Assembly: GCA_029239875.1 (NCBI GenBank)
Contig: JARBUD010000018.1
Span: forward strand, 18,675-82,674
From: Xanthobacteraceae bacterium
GTDB taxonomy: Bacteria > Pseudomonadota > Alphaproteobacteria > Rhizobiales > Xanthobacteraceae
Reading direction: 5' to 3'
Length of the DNA: 64,000 bases
A program made the position numbers and the translations under genes. Shown here in pieces: positions 45,889 to 53,250 of this stretch (positions within the stretch are counted from its first letter, which is position 1; each line of letters starts with the position of its first letter). The notes under the pieces are model-generated. The model was not told the DNA's origin. It did not search any database and saw only the letters and a program-made list of their open reading frames with translations.

Positions 45889-46698
45889 TCAGTTCGACGT
45901 CGGGACGTATGTCGCCCAGATCTTGCCGAGCGTGCCATCGGCGCGCAGCTGTTCCAGCTGGCTGTCGAGCCAGTTGACGAGCGTCTTGTCCTCGTTCTTG
46001 CGCAGGCCGATATTCGTCGGCTGAGCGCGCACCGGCATCGGGATGACCATGGTGCCGGTCTTGCGAACCTTGAGGTACTGGCCGATCTGAACGTCGCTCG
46101 TGACGAGCGCATCGGCGCGTCCGCTCTGCAGTTCGAGATACATGTTGTCGCTGGACTGCACGATCGACCAGTTGGTCTTCGGCATCAGCGGCTGCAGGGC
46201 GCGCGTCGCCCCCGCGCCGTCGACGGCCGCGAGGCGGATCGAGGGAGTGTCGATCTTCTCCCACGTGGCATAGACGTCCGCCGGCCCCTTCAGCGTGAGG
46301 ATGGCGAATTTCAGCTCACCCATGGGCTTGCTGAAGTCGATTGCCTTCTCGCGCTCCGGGGTGGCGTTATACGCGCCGAGCAGGTCGAAGCGGTTGGACT
46401 GGAGACCCGCAACGGCGGTTCCCCACTGGGTTTCCACATACTCGACCTTGACGCCGAGCTTGGCGAACATCGCCTCCATGACGTCCGGCACCAGCCCCTT
46501 CCACGCGCCGCTCGCCAGATCCTTGTCGTACCATGGCGGCGCCTGCACAGCCCCGACCCGCACGACCTTGGCGTCGACGATCTTCTGGTACTCATTGACC
46601 CCCTGCGCCCGCGCGCCCTGCACAGCCATGCCGAGGGAAGCCACGAAGAGAAACGCGGCGGGCAGGAAACGGCGAACCAACTCTCGCTTCGGCAACAT
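45889..46698 (-). CDS. Polar amino-acid-type substrate-binding protein
   Basis: The 269-aa precursor has a Sec signal (RRFLPAAFLFVASLGMAVQG, cleavage after A-R-A near residue 31). The mature SBP_bac_3 domain shows VRVGAVQAPPWYDKDLASG, WKGLVPDVMEAMFAKLGVKV, NRFDLLGAYNATPEREKAIDF, ADALVTSDVQIGQYL and a C-terminal LRADGTLGKIWATYV. The usual ligand-anchoring Arg of the first lobe (in TPER) is present, in line with an alpha-carboxylate ligand. It is the first gene of the importer-MmgE/PrpD operon and is divergent from the LysR gene at 46842. Confidence 0.93.
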   Translation of the reverse strand: MLPKRELVRRFLPAAFLFVASLGMAVQGARAQGVNEYQKIVDAKVVRVGAVQAPPWYDKDLASGAWKGLVPDVMEAMFAKLGVKVEYVETQWGTAVAGLQSNRFDLLGAYNATPEREKAIDFSKPMGELKFAILTLKGPADVYATWEKIDTPSIRLAAVDGAGATRALQPLMPKTNWSIVQSSDNMYLELQSGRADALVTSDVQIGQYLKVRKTGTMVIPMPVRAQPTNIGLRKNEDKTLVNWLDSQLEQLRADGTLGKIWATYVPTSN

Positions 46699-46790
46699 CT
46701 TCGTTCGTCCTCTGGTTGAATTCGCCGGCGGATGACGTGTCCGCGGGGGCGTCGCCTTTTGGCATTGAACACCACGGTGACGAGCGCCTC

Positions 46791-46806
46791 ATATTCTGTC
46801 CAATAT
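46791..46806. promoter_or_regulatory. Dyad ATATT-N6-AATAT before the second LysR gene
   Basis: A perfect 5-bp inverted repeat in a short AT-rich spot within the 143-base divergent gap (46699-46841). It is about 40 bases before the LysR start and 95 bases before the importer operon, a usual place for a LysR operator. The spacing is T-N12-A, one off the classic box, so it is only a candidate. Confidence 0.4.
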
Positions 46807-46841
46807 CGATTTTTGCGTTTCCCATAGCCTGAGAGAATGCC

Positions 46842-47744
46842 TTGGACCGGCGAGAGATGACGATATTCGCTACCGTCATGCGGCTGGGCTCGGTCACGGC
46901 GGCGGCGACGTCGCTTGGAATCGCACAGCCTTCGGTGAGCAAGTCGATCGCGCTGATGGAGCACCGACTCGGCCTTCGCCTCTTCGAGCGTGTACGCGGC
47001 CGCCTCGTGCCCACGGCGGAAGCCGGGCTGATCCTCGGCGAAGCCCTGCGTGTCGAGGAGGAACTCTCCCGCTTCGACCGCTATCTCGACGACGTACGCC
47101 ACCTTCGGGCAGGGCAGCTCAGGGTGGCCGCGACCCCCGCTCTGGCCCTCAACTTCCTGCCTTTGGTCGCACGGAAATTTCGTCGGCAACTGCCTAATTA
47201 CGGCCTCGCCCTCGATATGCACTTGAACCATGAGATCGCAGGTCTGGTGGAGCGCGGCCAGTATGACATCGGCCTCGCCGTCATCCCCTCCGCGGATGAG
47301 CGAGAGGATCTGACGGTGCTGCGTCGGGGCCGGATCGTCTCCGTACTGCCGCAGACGCATCCGTTGGCGACGTCCCGGACCATCCATTGGGAAGACATCG
47401 ACCCCGCCGAGTTGATCTACATCACCACGGACACACGCCTCGTCATGCTGCTGTCGGCGGGCATACCCGGCTTTCTCGACCGCCGGCCGTCGGCGACCGA
47501 GACCAACCGCTATTCGATCGCGGTGCGTCTGGTGCGCCAGGGGATGGGGGTCACGTTGGTCGACGAGTTCACGATCATCGATGCGGATGCGGAGGGCGTC
47601 GTGATGCGCCCCTTCGAGCCGGAGCTCAAGGTTTCGCTCGTCATGGCGCTGGACGCGAAACGCGTGGCCCGCAAGGCCGTGAACGAGTTCACGACGTCCA
47701 TTCACTTGACGCTGGACGAAGAACTCGCCTCGACGCGCGGCTAA
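46842..47744 (+). CDS. LysR-family regulator of the importer-MmgE/PrpD operon
   Basis: This 300-aa protein starts at a TTG (MDRREMTIFATVMRLGSVT); the ATG five codons later is an alternative. The winged helix continues AAATSLGIAQPSVSKSIALM, EHRLGLRLFERVRGRLVPTA. The effector domain has LRVAATPALALNFLPLVARKF and YDIGLAVIPSADERED. It is divergent from the substrate-binding protein gene and 143 bases away, the standard layout for a LysR gene and its target operon. It is convergent with another LysR gene that serves the next module. Confidence 0.92.
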   Translation: MDRREMTIFATVMRLGSVTAAATSLGIAQPSVSKSIALMEHRLGLRLFERVRGRLVPTAEAGLILGEALRVEEELSRFDRYLDDVRHLRAGQLRVAATPALALNFLPLVARKFRRQLPNYGLALDMHLNHEIAGLVERGQYDIGLAVIPSADEREDLTVLRRGRIVSVLPQTHPLATSRTIHWEDIDPAELIYITTDTRLVMLLSAGIPGFLDRRPSATETNRYSIAVRLVRQGMGVTLVDEFTIIDADAEGVVMRPFEPELKVSLVMALDAKRVARKAVNEFTTSIHLTLDEELASTRG

Positions 47745-47807
47745 GCGGCCCTTTTCATAGCGGAATGGTTTGCCTTCAGCGCAACATCGCGAACTGCTCC
47801 GGCCGAT

Positions 47808-48707
47808 CTATTCGATCGCCGTGACGAGAGGGGGAATCTCCCGCTCGAAGAAGTCGGAGAAGGCGGCAATGCGCGGCGGCAGCTTCTGATAGGGCGGATA
47901 GTAGAGGGTGAGCCAGAACTCCGGGGGCGACCATTCCGGCAGAACCGGAACCAGGCGTCCCGCCCGCAAATGCTCGGCGACGATGAAGACCGGAAGCAGG
48001 GCGACGCCCGCCCCGTTCGCGGCAAGGCTCGCCAATACCTCTCCATTGTTGGAACTGACCGCTCGCCCCGCCGAGATCGTCGCGCTGGAGCTCCCATCCG
48101 TCAGTTCCCATGTCTCGCGGTGGCTGCCGGCATCGTAGGCGAGGCACGCATCGGGAGACAGCTCGTTGGGATGACGGGCAGTGGTGGGAGGCGTGCCGGG
48201 TGCGGCCACGAGCATGCGCTTGATCGCGCAGATCTTGCGCCAGATGGTGAACTTCTCGGATGGCGTGCCCGAGATGCGGATGGCCAGATCGAACCCTTCA
48301 TCGACCACGTCGATCAGTTTGTCGGTGAGCGTGATCTCGATGTCGATCCTGGGATAGAGCTCACGGAACCCGCACAGGATACGCGGCAGCAGGCGCTGGC
48401 CGAACGACATGGGCGCATTGATCCGCAGCCTGCCTTCGTCCGCCTTGTGCGCGTTGATCAGCTCGGTGCGCGCCGCATCCAGCGCCTGCACGACGGGAGC
48501 GATCCGCGCGGCGAATATGGCGCCGTCTCCCGTCAGTGCGACCTGCCGCGTGGTGCGGACGAAAAGCTGCACGCCGAGTTCGGCTTCGAGCGCGGCGATG
48601 GTCCGTGTGACCGAAGCGGGCGTCGTGTCGATCTCGCGGGCGACCTGAGCGAAATTCCGCTTTTCGGCGGCGAGGAGAAAGGTGCGGAGGGCCTTGAGCT
48701 CGTTCAT
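47808..48707 (-). CDS. LysR-family regulator of the XapX-amidohydrolase module
   Basis: This 299-aa protein has a winged helix (MNELKALRTFLLAAEKRNFA, TTPASVTRTIAALEAELG) and the CrgA-like effector domain with LRINAPMSFGQRLLPRI and FDLAIRISGTPSEKF. This subgroup (ArgP-distant, typical of COG0583 regulators with GRLRINAP) often regulates adjacent detoxification or efflux genes. It is divergent from the set 48830-55272. The gap between them (48708-48829) is AT-rich near 48708-48770, where both promoters should lie. Confidence 0.92.
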   Translation of the reverse strand: MNELKALRTFLLAAEKRNFAQVAREIDTTPASVTRTIAALEAELGVQLFVRTTRQVALTGDGAIFAARIAPVVQALDAARTELINAHKADEGRLRINAPMSFGQRLLPRILCGFRELYPRIDIEITLTDKLIDVVDEGFDLAIRISGTPSEKFTIWRKICAIKRMLVAAPGTPPTTARHPNELSPDACLAYDAGSHRETWELTDGSSSATISAGRAVSSNNGEVLASLAANGAGVALLPVFIVAEHLRAGRLVPVLPEWSPPEFWLTLYYPPYQKLPPRIAAFSDFFEREIPPLVTAIE

Positions 48708-48829
48708 GTTTGATTATTACGAAAACCGCAACGACATATCAATATCTTCATCAATTCTCGGCAACGGCAGACTTCGCTAGGTTCCGCGGCATTCTTGGAG
48801 CGCGGCGCCGCCGCGAGGGAGGCGGACGC

Positions 48830-48955
48830 GTGCTCAACGAGATCAAGGGTCGCGACGAGGACACTGCCCCTCTCGACGAGGCGCTGAAGCTGCCGGCCCG
48901 CTACGCGCCCCATCGCGCCCGGATCGAAGGGCCGCCCGCGCCGTTTGCCGGCTGA
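48830..48955 (+). CDS. Possible small protein (41 aa) at the head of the XapX operon
   Basis: A GTG at 48830 is preceded at the right distance by GGAGG (GGAGG-CGGACGC-GTG). The reading frame then runs 41 codons to a TGA at 48955. The product is hydrophilic and charged, with NEIKGRDEDTAPLDEALKLP and YAPHRARIEGPPAPFAG. I do not recognise it. It may be a true small protein, a leader peptide or the end of a decayed gene; the same frame is open back to 48710. It is followed 49 bases later by XapX. Confidence 0.4.
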   Translation: MLNEIKGRDEDTAPLDEALKLPARYAPHRARIEGPPAPFAG

Positions 48956-49004
48956 GCCCCCCGTCTTTCCCGCCGCCCTCTGCGCGCAATCGGGAGCTTC
49001 CGCG

Positions 49005-49256
49005 ATGAGTCAGCTTCAGCCCTATCTCATCTCCCTCGCCGCCGGTCTCGGGATCGGCGCGGTCTACGGCCTTCTCGCGGTGCGCTCGCCGGCGCCGCCG
49101 ATCATCGCCCTCATCGGACTGCTCGGCATGCTGGCGGGAGAGGCTGCCGTGCAATGGCTGAGGGGACATACCCACGTCGTGCAGTCCTGCCTGCACGAGA
49201 AATCCTTCGCGCTTCATCGCCCCGACGGGGCGGCGAAGGATGCCGACGCCGCCTGA
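49005..49256 (+). CDS. XapX-domain (DUF1427) small membrane protein
   Basis: The 83-aa product has two hydrophobic helices. The first is SLAAGLGIGAVYGLLAV with the conserved G-x-G-x-x-x-Y-xLL pattern, and it leads into R-S-P-A-P-P, the hallmark of XapX. The second is IIALIGLLGMLAGEAAV. These proteins are 50-100 aa inner-membrane proteins of unknown function that usually accompany isochorismatase-like hydrolases and amidohydrolases. Here the cysteine hydrolase is 42 bases downstream. The C-terminal LRGHTHVVQSCLHEKSFALH extends past the usual end. Confidence 0.9.
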   Translation: MSQLQPYLISLAAGLGIGAVYGLLAVRSPAPPIIALIGLLGMLAGEAAVQWLRGHTHVVQSCLHEKSFALHRPDGAAKDADAA

Positions 49257-49297
49257 CGCGCCCGGCTCGTCTTGCCATCCCTCAACAGGAAACGCCC

Positions 49298-49987
49298 ATG
49301 TCCAGCAAGCTCGAAGTGCTCACGCCCCAAAACAGCCAGCTCATCTTCATCGATCAGCAGCCGCAGATGGCTTTCGGCGTCCAGTCGATCGACCGCCAGG
49401 TGCTGAAGAACAATGTCGTCGGGCTCGCCAAGGCGGCCAAAATCTTCAACATCCCGACCGTGATCACTACGGTGGAGACCGAGAGCTTCTCCGGACACAC
49501 CTATCCCGAGCTGCTCGCGGTGTTTCCCGAGGCGCCGCTCCTCGAGCGCACCTCGATGAACTCCTGGGACGACCTCAAGGTGCGCGAGGCGCTCGCCGCC
49601 AATGCCGCGCAGGGCCGCAAGAAGATCGTCGTCTCCGGCCTGTGGACCGAAGTGTGCAACACCACCTTCGCGCTCTCCTGCCTCAACGACACCGACTATG
49701 AGATCTACATGGTCTCCGACGCTTCCGGCGGCACGTCGGCCGACGCGCACAAATACGCCATGGACCGGATGATTCAGGTCGGCATCGTGCCCGTAACCTG
49801 GCAGCAGGTGCTGCTGGAATGGCAGCGCGACTGGGCCCGCCGCGGCACCTATGACGCCGTCACCGCCATCGTCAGGGACCATTCCGGCGCCTACGGGATG
49901 GGCGTCGATTACGCCTACACCATGGTCCACAAGGCCCCCGAGCGCGTGGCCCACGGGACGCGCCTCGCGCCGAAGCCGGCGGCGTGA
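49298..49987 (+). CDS. Isochorismatase-like cysteine hydrolase (YcaC type)
   Basis: This 229-aa enzyme has the acid D19 in LIFIDQQPQMAFG and the nucleophile C120 in SGLWTEVCNTTFA, with the usual cis-peptide-type VVSGLWTE strand before it. The pattern DQQ-M-F-V and SGLWTEVC places it with YcaC-like hydrolases rather than with nicotinamidase or RutB. The substrate is unknown. It is about 20 residues longer than E. coli YcaC at the C-terminus (RDHSGAYGMGVDYAYTMVHK). An AGGAAAC site precedes the ATG at 49298. It is in a probable operon with XapX, DUF1275 and the amidohydrolase. Confidence 0.92.
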   Translation: MSSKLEVLTPQNSQLIFIDQQPQMAFGVQSIDRQVLKNNVVGLAKAAKIFNIPTVITTVETESFSGHTYPELLAVFPEAPLLERTSMNSWDDLKVREALAANAAQGRKKIVVSGLWTEVCNTTFALSCLNDTDYEIYMVSDASGGTSADAHKYAMDRMIQVGIVPVTWQQVLLEWQRDWARRGTYDAVTAIVRDHSGAYGMGVDYAYTMVHKAPERVAHGTRLAPKPAA

Positions 49988-50168
49988 ACGACAGCGGGGG
50001 CCGGTGTTCGCGGCCCCCTTTTCCGCATCCGGTCGAGGAGACCGGTGCTCGAAGCGCCCTCGGCACTCTTTCACCTTCGATCTCGACAGTCCGCGGCCTG
50101 CCATCCGTTGCCGGACGGTTCCCACCATCGCACCGCGTCATCGCGGGGCCGGAAAAGAGCGGCACGTC

Positions 50169-50846
50169 ATGAAGCCGAATCTACCTACCGTCCTTAGTTT
50201 CAACGCCGGCTATGTCGATACGGCGGGCTTCCTCGCGCTGCACGGGCTCTTCACCGCGCATGTGACCGGCAACTTCGTGATGATCGGCCAGGCGCTGGCG
50301 CATGGCAGCGAGAGCCTTGTCGCCAAGCTCCTGGCATTGCCGACCTTCTGCCTCGCGGTGGTGGTGCTGCAATATCTCTCCCTGCGCATCGCCGCGCCAC
50401 CCGCGCGCGCATTGCGAGTCATGCTGCTCGCGAAGTTCCTGTTCCTGACCGCTGCGGCAGGCTGCGCCATCTACTACGGCGACTTCGCCGATCCCGACGG
50501 CCTGCCGCTGGTGCTGACCGGGATGCTGCTCGTCATCGCCATGGCCATCCAGAACGCCGCGCATCGCCTGCACCTGGCTTCCGCCCCGCCCTCGACGCTG
50601 ATGACCGGCACCACGACGCAGATCATGCTCGACCTTGCCGGCCTCCTCTACGGCAAGACCCCGGACAAGCCCGAAGCGATCAAGGCACGCCTGATCCGGC
50701 TGAGCGTGCCGGTCCTGGCCTTCGCGCTCGGCTGCGGGCTTGCCGCTCTGCTTTTCGTCCTTCTGGGCATGTGGTGCTTCGCCCTGCCGGCCGTCCTTGC
50801 CGCCGGCGGCGTGTTCCTGCCGCTGCCAGAGAAAGCCCAAGGCTGA
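50169..50846 (+). CDS. DUF1275 (YoaK-family) membrane protein
   Basis: The 225-aa protein has six or so hydrophobic spans and the DUF1275 signature: LSFNAGYVDTAGFLALHGLF and TAHVTGNFVMIGQALAHGS, which carry the conserved G-x-D and T-G-N motifs. Near the middle is AAHRLHLASAPPSTLMTGTTTQ, repeating the T-G-T/N motif. The family's function is not known; a transport role is likely. It lies 181 bases after the cysteine hydrolase and 47 bases before the amidohydrolase. The gap before it has no clear terminator, so it may be in the same transcript. Confidence 0.9.
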   Translation: MKPNLPTVLSFNAGYVDTAGFLALHGLFTAHVTGNFVMIGQALAHGSESLVAKLLALPTFCLAVVVLQYLSLRIAAPPARALRVMLLAKFLFLTAAAGCAIYYGDFADPDGLPLVLTGMLLVIAMAIQNAAHRLHLASAPPSTLMTGTTTQIMLDLAGLLYGKTPDKPEAIKARLIRLSVPVLAFALGCGLAALLFVLLGMWCFALPAVLAAGGVFLPLPEKAQG

Positions 50847-50893
50847 TCCCCCGGTTCTCCCGGCCCTCCGGGGGACGAAGAAAGGACAGGGAC

Positions 50894-52834
50894 ATGTCTC
50901 GACTGACCCGTCGTCAAACCATCGCTGGAGCCGCGGCCGCGACGCTGCTGCCTTCGTTTCGTGCCCGCGCACAGGAAAACCCTATGCCGCCTAAGGACCT
51001 GATCATCGTCAATGCCCGAGTGACGACGCTCGACCGGCAGAACCCCGTCGCCGAGGCCATTGCGATCCGCGACGGCAAGTTCCTCGCGGTAGGCTCGGAG
51101 GCGGAAGCGCGGGCCGCCGCGCCGCAAGCCGACATCATCGACGTCAAGGGACGCCGCGTCATTCCCGGGCTGATCGACAGCCATACCCACGTCATCCGCG
51201 GGGGTCTCAACTACAATATGGAGCTGCGCTGGGACGGCGTGCCGAGCCTGTCCGAGGCGATGGCGATGCTCAAAGTCCAGGTCGACCGTACCCCGGCCCC
51301 GCAATGGGTGCGCGTGGTCGGCGGCTTCACCGAGCACCAGTTCGCCGAGAAGCGCCTGCCGACCCTCGACGAGCTAAACGCCGTGGCGCCCGATACCCCG
51401 GTCTTCATCCTGCATCTCTATGACCGCGCGCTGCTCAACGCCGCCGCGCTGCGGGTAGTCGGCTACACCAAGGACACGCCCAACCCGCCCGGCGGCGAGA
51501 TCGTACGCGATGCGGCGGGCAATCCCACCGGGCTTCTGCTCGCCCAGCCCAACGCCACCATCCTCTATTCGACGCTGGCGAAGGGGCCGAAGCTGCCGGC
51601 CGACTACCAGGTCAACTCGACCCGCCACTTCATGCGCGAGATCAACGCACTCGGCGTGACCAGCGTGATCGACGCCGGCGGCGGCTTCCAGAACTATCCC
51701 GACGACTACGCGGTCGTCGAGAAACTGCATGCCGAAGGCCAGCTGACCGTCCGTATCAGTTACAACCTCTTCACCCAGAAGCCGAAGGAGGAACTGGCCG
51801 ACTTCTCCTCCTGGGTGAAGCAGATCTCGCCCGGACAGGGCGACGACACCTATCGCCACAATGGCGCCGGCGAGATGCTGGTCTATTCCGCCGCCGACTT
51901 CGAGGATTTCCGCGTCGAGCGGCCGGACATGCCGGCGAACATGGAGGCCGATCTGGAACCCGTCGTCCGCCTGCTCGCCGAGAACCGCTGGCCGTGGCGG
52001 CTGCACGCCACCTATGACGAGACCATCGAACGCGCGCTGAACGTCTTCGAGAAGGTCAATCGCGATGTGCCGCTGTCCGGCATCAACTGGTTCTTTGACC
52101 ATGCCGAGACCATCAGCGACCGCAATATCGACCGCATCGCGGCGCTGGGCGGCGGCATCGCCGTGCAGCACCGCATGGCCTATCAGGGCGAGTATTTCAT
52201 CGAGCGCTACGGCGCCAAGGCGGCCGAGCGCACGCCGCCGATCAAGCGGATGATGGAAGCGGGCCTGCCGGTCGGCGCCGGCACCGATGCGACCCGCGTC
52301 GCCTCCTACAATCCGTGGGTGTCGCTCTCCTGGCTGGTGACCTCCTCCACCGTGGGCGGGCTGCGCCTTTACCCGCAGCACAACCGCCTCGACCGCGAGA
52401 CGGCGCTCCGGCTCTGGACCGAGGCCAACACCTGGTTCTCAAACGAGCAGGGCAGGAAGGGACAGATCAAGGCCGGCCAGCTCGCCGATCTCGCCGTGCT
52501 GTCCGACGACTATTTCTCGGTGCCCGAGGCCGACATCGTGCATCTGCGCTCGGTGCTGACCGTGCTCGGCGGCAAGGTGATGCATGGTGACGGCGACTAT
52601 GCCCCGCTCGCCCCGGCGCTGCCGGCGCCGATGCCCGACTGGTCGCCCGTCGCCACTTTCGGCGGCTACTACAAGACCAAGGAGGCGCGCGCCAAGCTGA
52701 CCCTTCATTGCGGCTGCGCCAATGACTGCGCCGTGCACGGTCACGACCACGCCGCGGCGCTCGGCGCCAATGTCCCGACCGCCGACGCCCGCACCTTCTG
52801 GGGCGCGCTCGGCTGCGGCTGCTGGGCGGTGTGA
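50894..52834 (+). CDS. Tat-exported YtcJ-like amidohydrolase with a Cys/His-rich C-terminus
   Basis: The 646-aa precursor has a twin-arginine signal (LTRRQTIAGAAAATLLPS, R6-R7, cleavage near ARAQ at residue 27), so it is folded before export to the periplasm. The amidohydrolase_3 core starts DLIIVNARVTTLDR and has the metal ligands H97 and H99 in GLIDSHTHV and a late GAGTDATR acidic ligand. Beyond residue 600 is an unusual tail with C606, C608, C612, H615, H617, H619, C641 and C643, able to bind a metal. YtcJ-like enzymes hydrolyse amides or deformylate. The target is unknown. The stop overlaps a GTG before the DoxX gene. Confidence 0.93.
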   Translation: MSRLTRRQTIAGAAAATLLPSFRARAQENPMPPKDLIIVNARVTTLDRQNPVAEAIAIRDGKFLAVGSEAEARAAAPQADIIDVKGRRVIPGLIDSHTHVIRGGLNYNMELRWDGVPSLSEAMAMLKVQVDRTPAPQWVRVVGGFTEHQFAEKRLPTLDELNAVAPDTPVFILHLYDRALLNAAALRVVGYTKDTPNPPGGEIVRDAAGNPTGLLLAQPNATILYSTLAKGPKLPADYQVNSTRHFMREINALGVTSVIDAGGGFQNYPDDYAVVEKLHAEGQLTVRISYNLFTQKPKEELADFSSWVKQISPGQGDDTYRHNGAGEMLVYSAADFEDFRVERPDMPANMEADLEPVVRLLAENRWPWRLHATYDETIERALNVFEKVNRDVPLSGINWFFDHAETISDRNIDRIAALGGGIAVQHRMAYQGEYFIERYGAKAAERTPPIKRMMEAGLPVGAGTDATRVASYNPWVSLSWLVTSSTVGGLRLYPQHNRLDRETALRLWTEANTWFSNEQGRKGQIKAGQLADLAVLSDDYFSVPEADIVHLRSVLTVLGGKVMHGDGDYAPLAPALPAPMPDWSPVATFGGYYKTKEARAKLTLHCGCANDCAVHGHDHAAALGANVPTADARTFWGALGCGCWAV

Positions 52835-52836
52835 CC

Positions 52837-53250
52837 ATGACGCCCCAGCCCATCTCGTCCCTGCTCGAGGCGCGCTGGTTCGCGCGCCTCGCCGCGGTCC
52901 TGCTGACGCTGCCCTACTGGACCAGCGGCCTCGCCAAGCTGTTCGACCTCGACGGCGCCTTCGCCGAGGCCGCGAATTTCGGGCTGAACCCGGCTTGGCT
53001 GGTGGTCGTCGCAACCATTCTCGTCCAGATCGGCGGCTCGGTGTTGGTGATCCTCGGCCGGCTTTCCTGGCTCGGCGCCGGGGCGCTCGGCGTCTTCACG
53101 GCAGTGGCGACGCTCATTGCCCACCCCTTCTGGCAGGTGGCGGACCCGATGCAGCGCTTCCATGAGCGCAACACCTTCCTCGAACATGTCGGATTGATCG
53201 GCGGCTTCATGCTGGCCGCAATCCTCAGCCACCGGAAGAGGCGAACATGA
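52837..53250 (+). CDS. DoxX-family membrane protein (copy 1)
   Basis: This 137-aa inner-membrane protein has about four spans and the DoxX pattern: RFARLAAVLLTLPYWTSGLAK with the conserved S-G-xxK, LFDLDGAFAEAANFGLNP and a following Q-I-G-G-S-V-L region (ILVQIGGSVLVILGRLSWLG). The start is ATG 52837; the GTG six bases earlier overlaps the amidohydrolase stop and is an alternative. DoxX proteins are linked to quinone- or thiosulfate-related redox in other organisms, but most are of unknown role. The stop overlaps the MFS start by ATGA. A second DoxX lies after the MFS gene. Confidence 0.92.
   Translation: MTPQPISSLLEARWFARLAAVLLTLPYWTSGLAKLFDLDGAFAEAANFGLNPAWLVVVATILVQIGGSVLVILGRLSWLGAGALGVFTAVATLIAHPFWQVADPMQRFHERNTFLEHVGLIGGFMLAAILSHRKRRT

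Noticed and set aside
49298..49987. RutB for the Rut-like module
   Set aside because: The motif SGLWTEVC and overall pattern are YcaC-like, and the gene is in another module under a different LysR gene.
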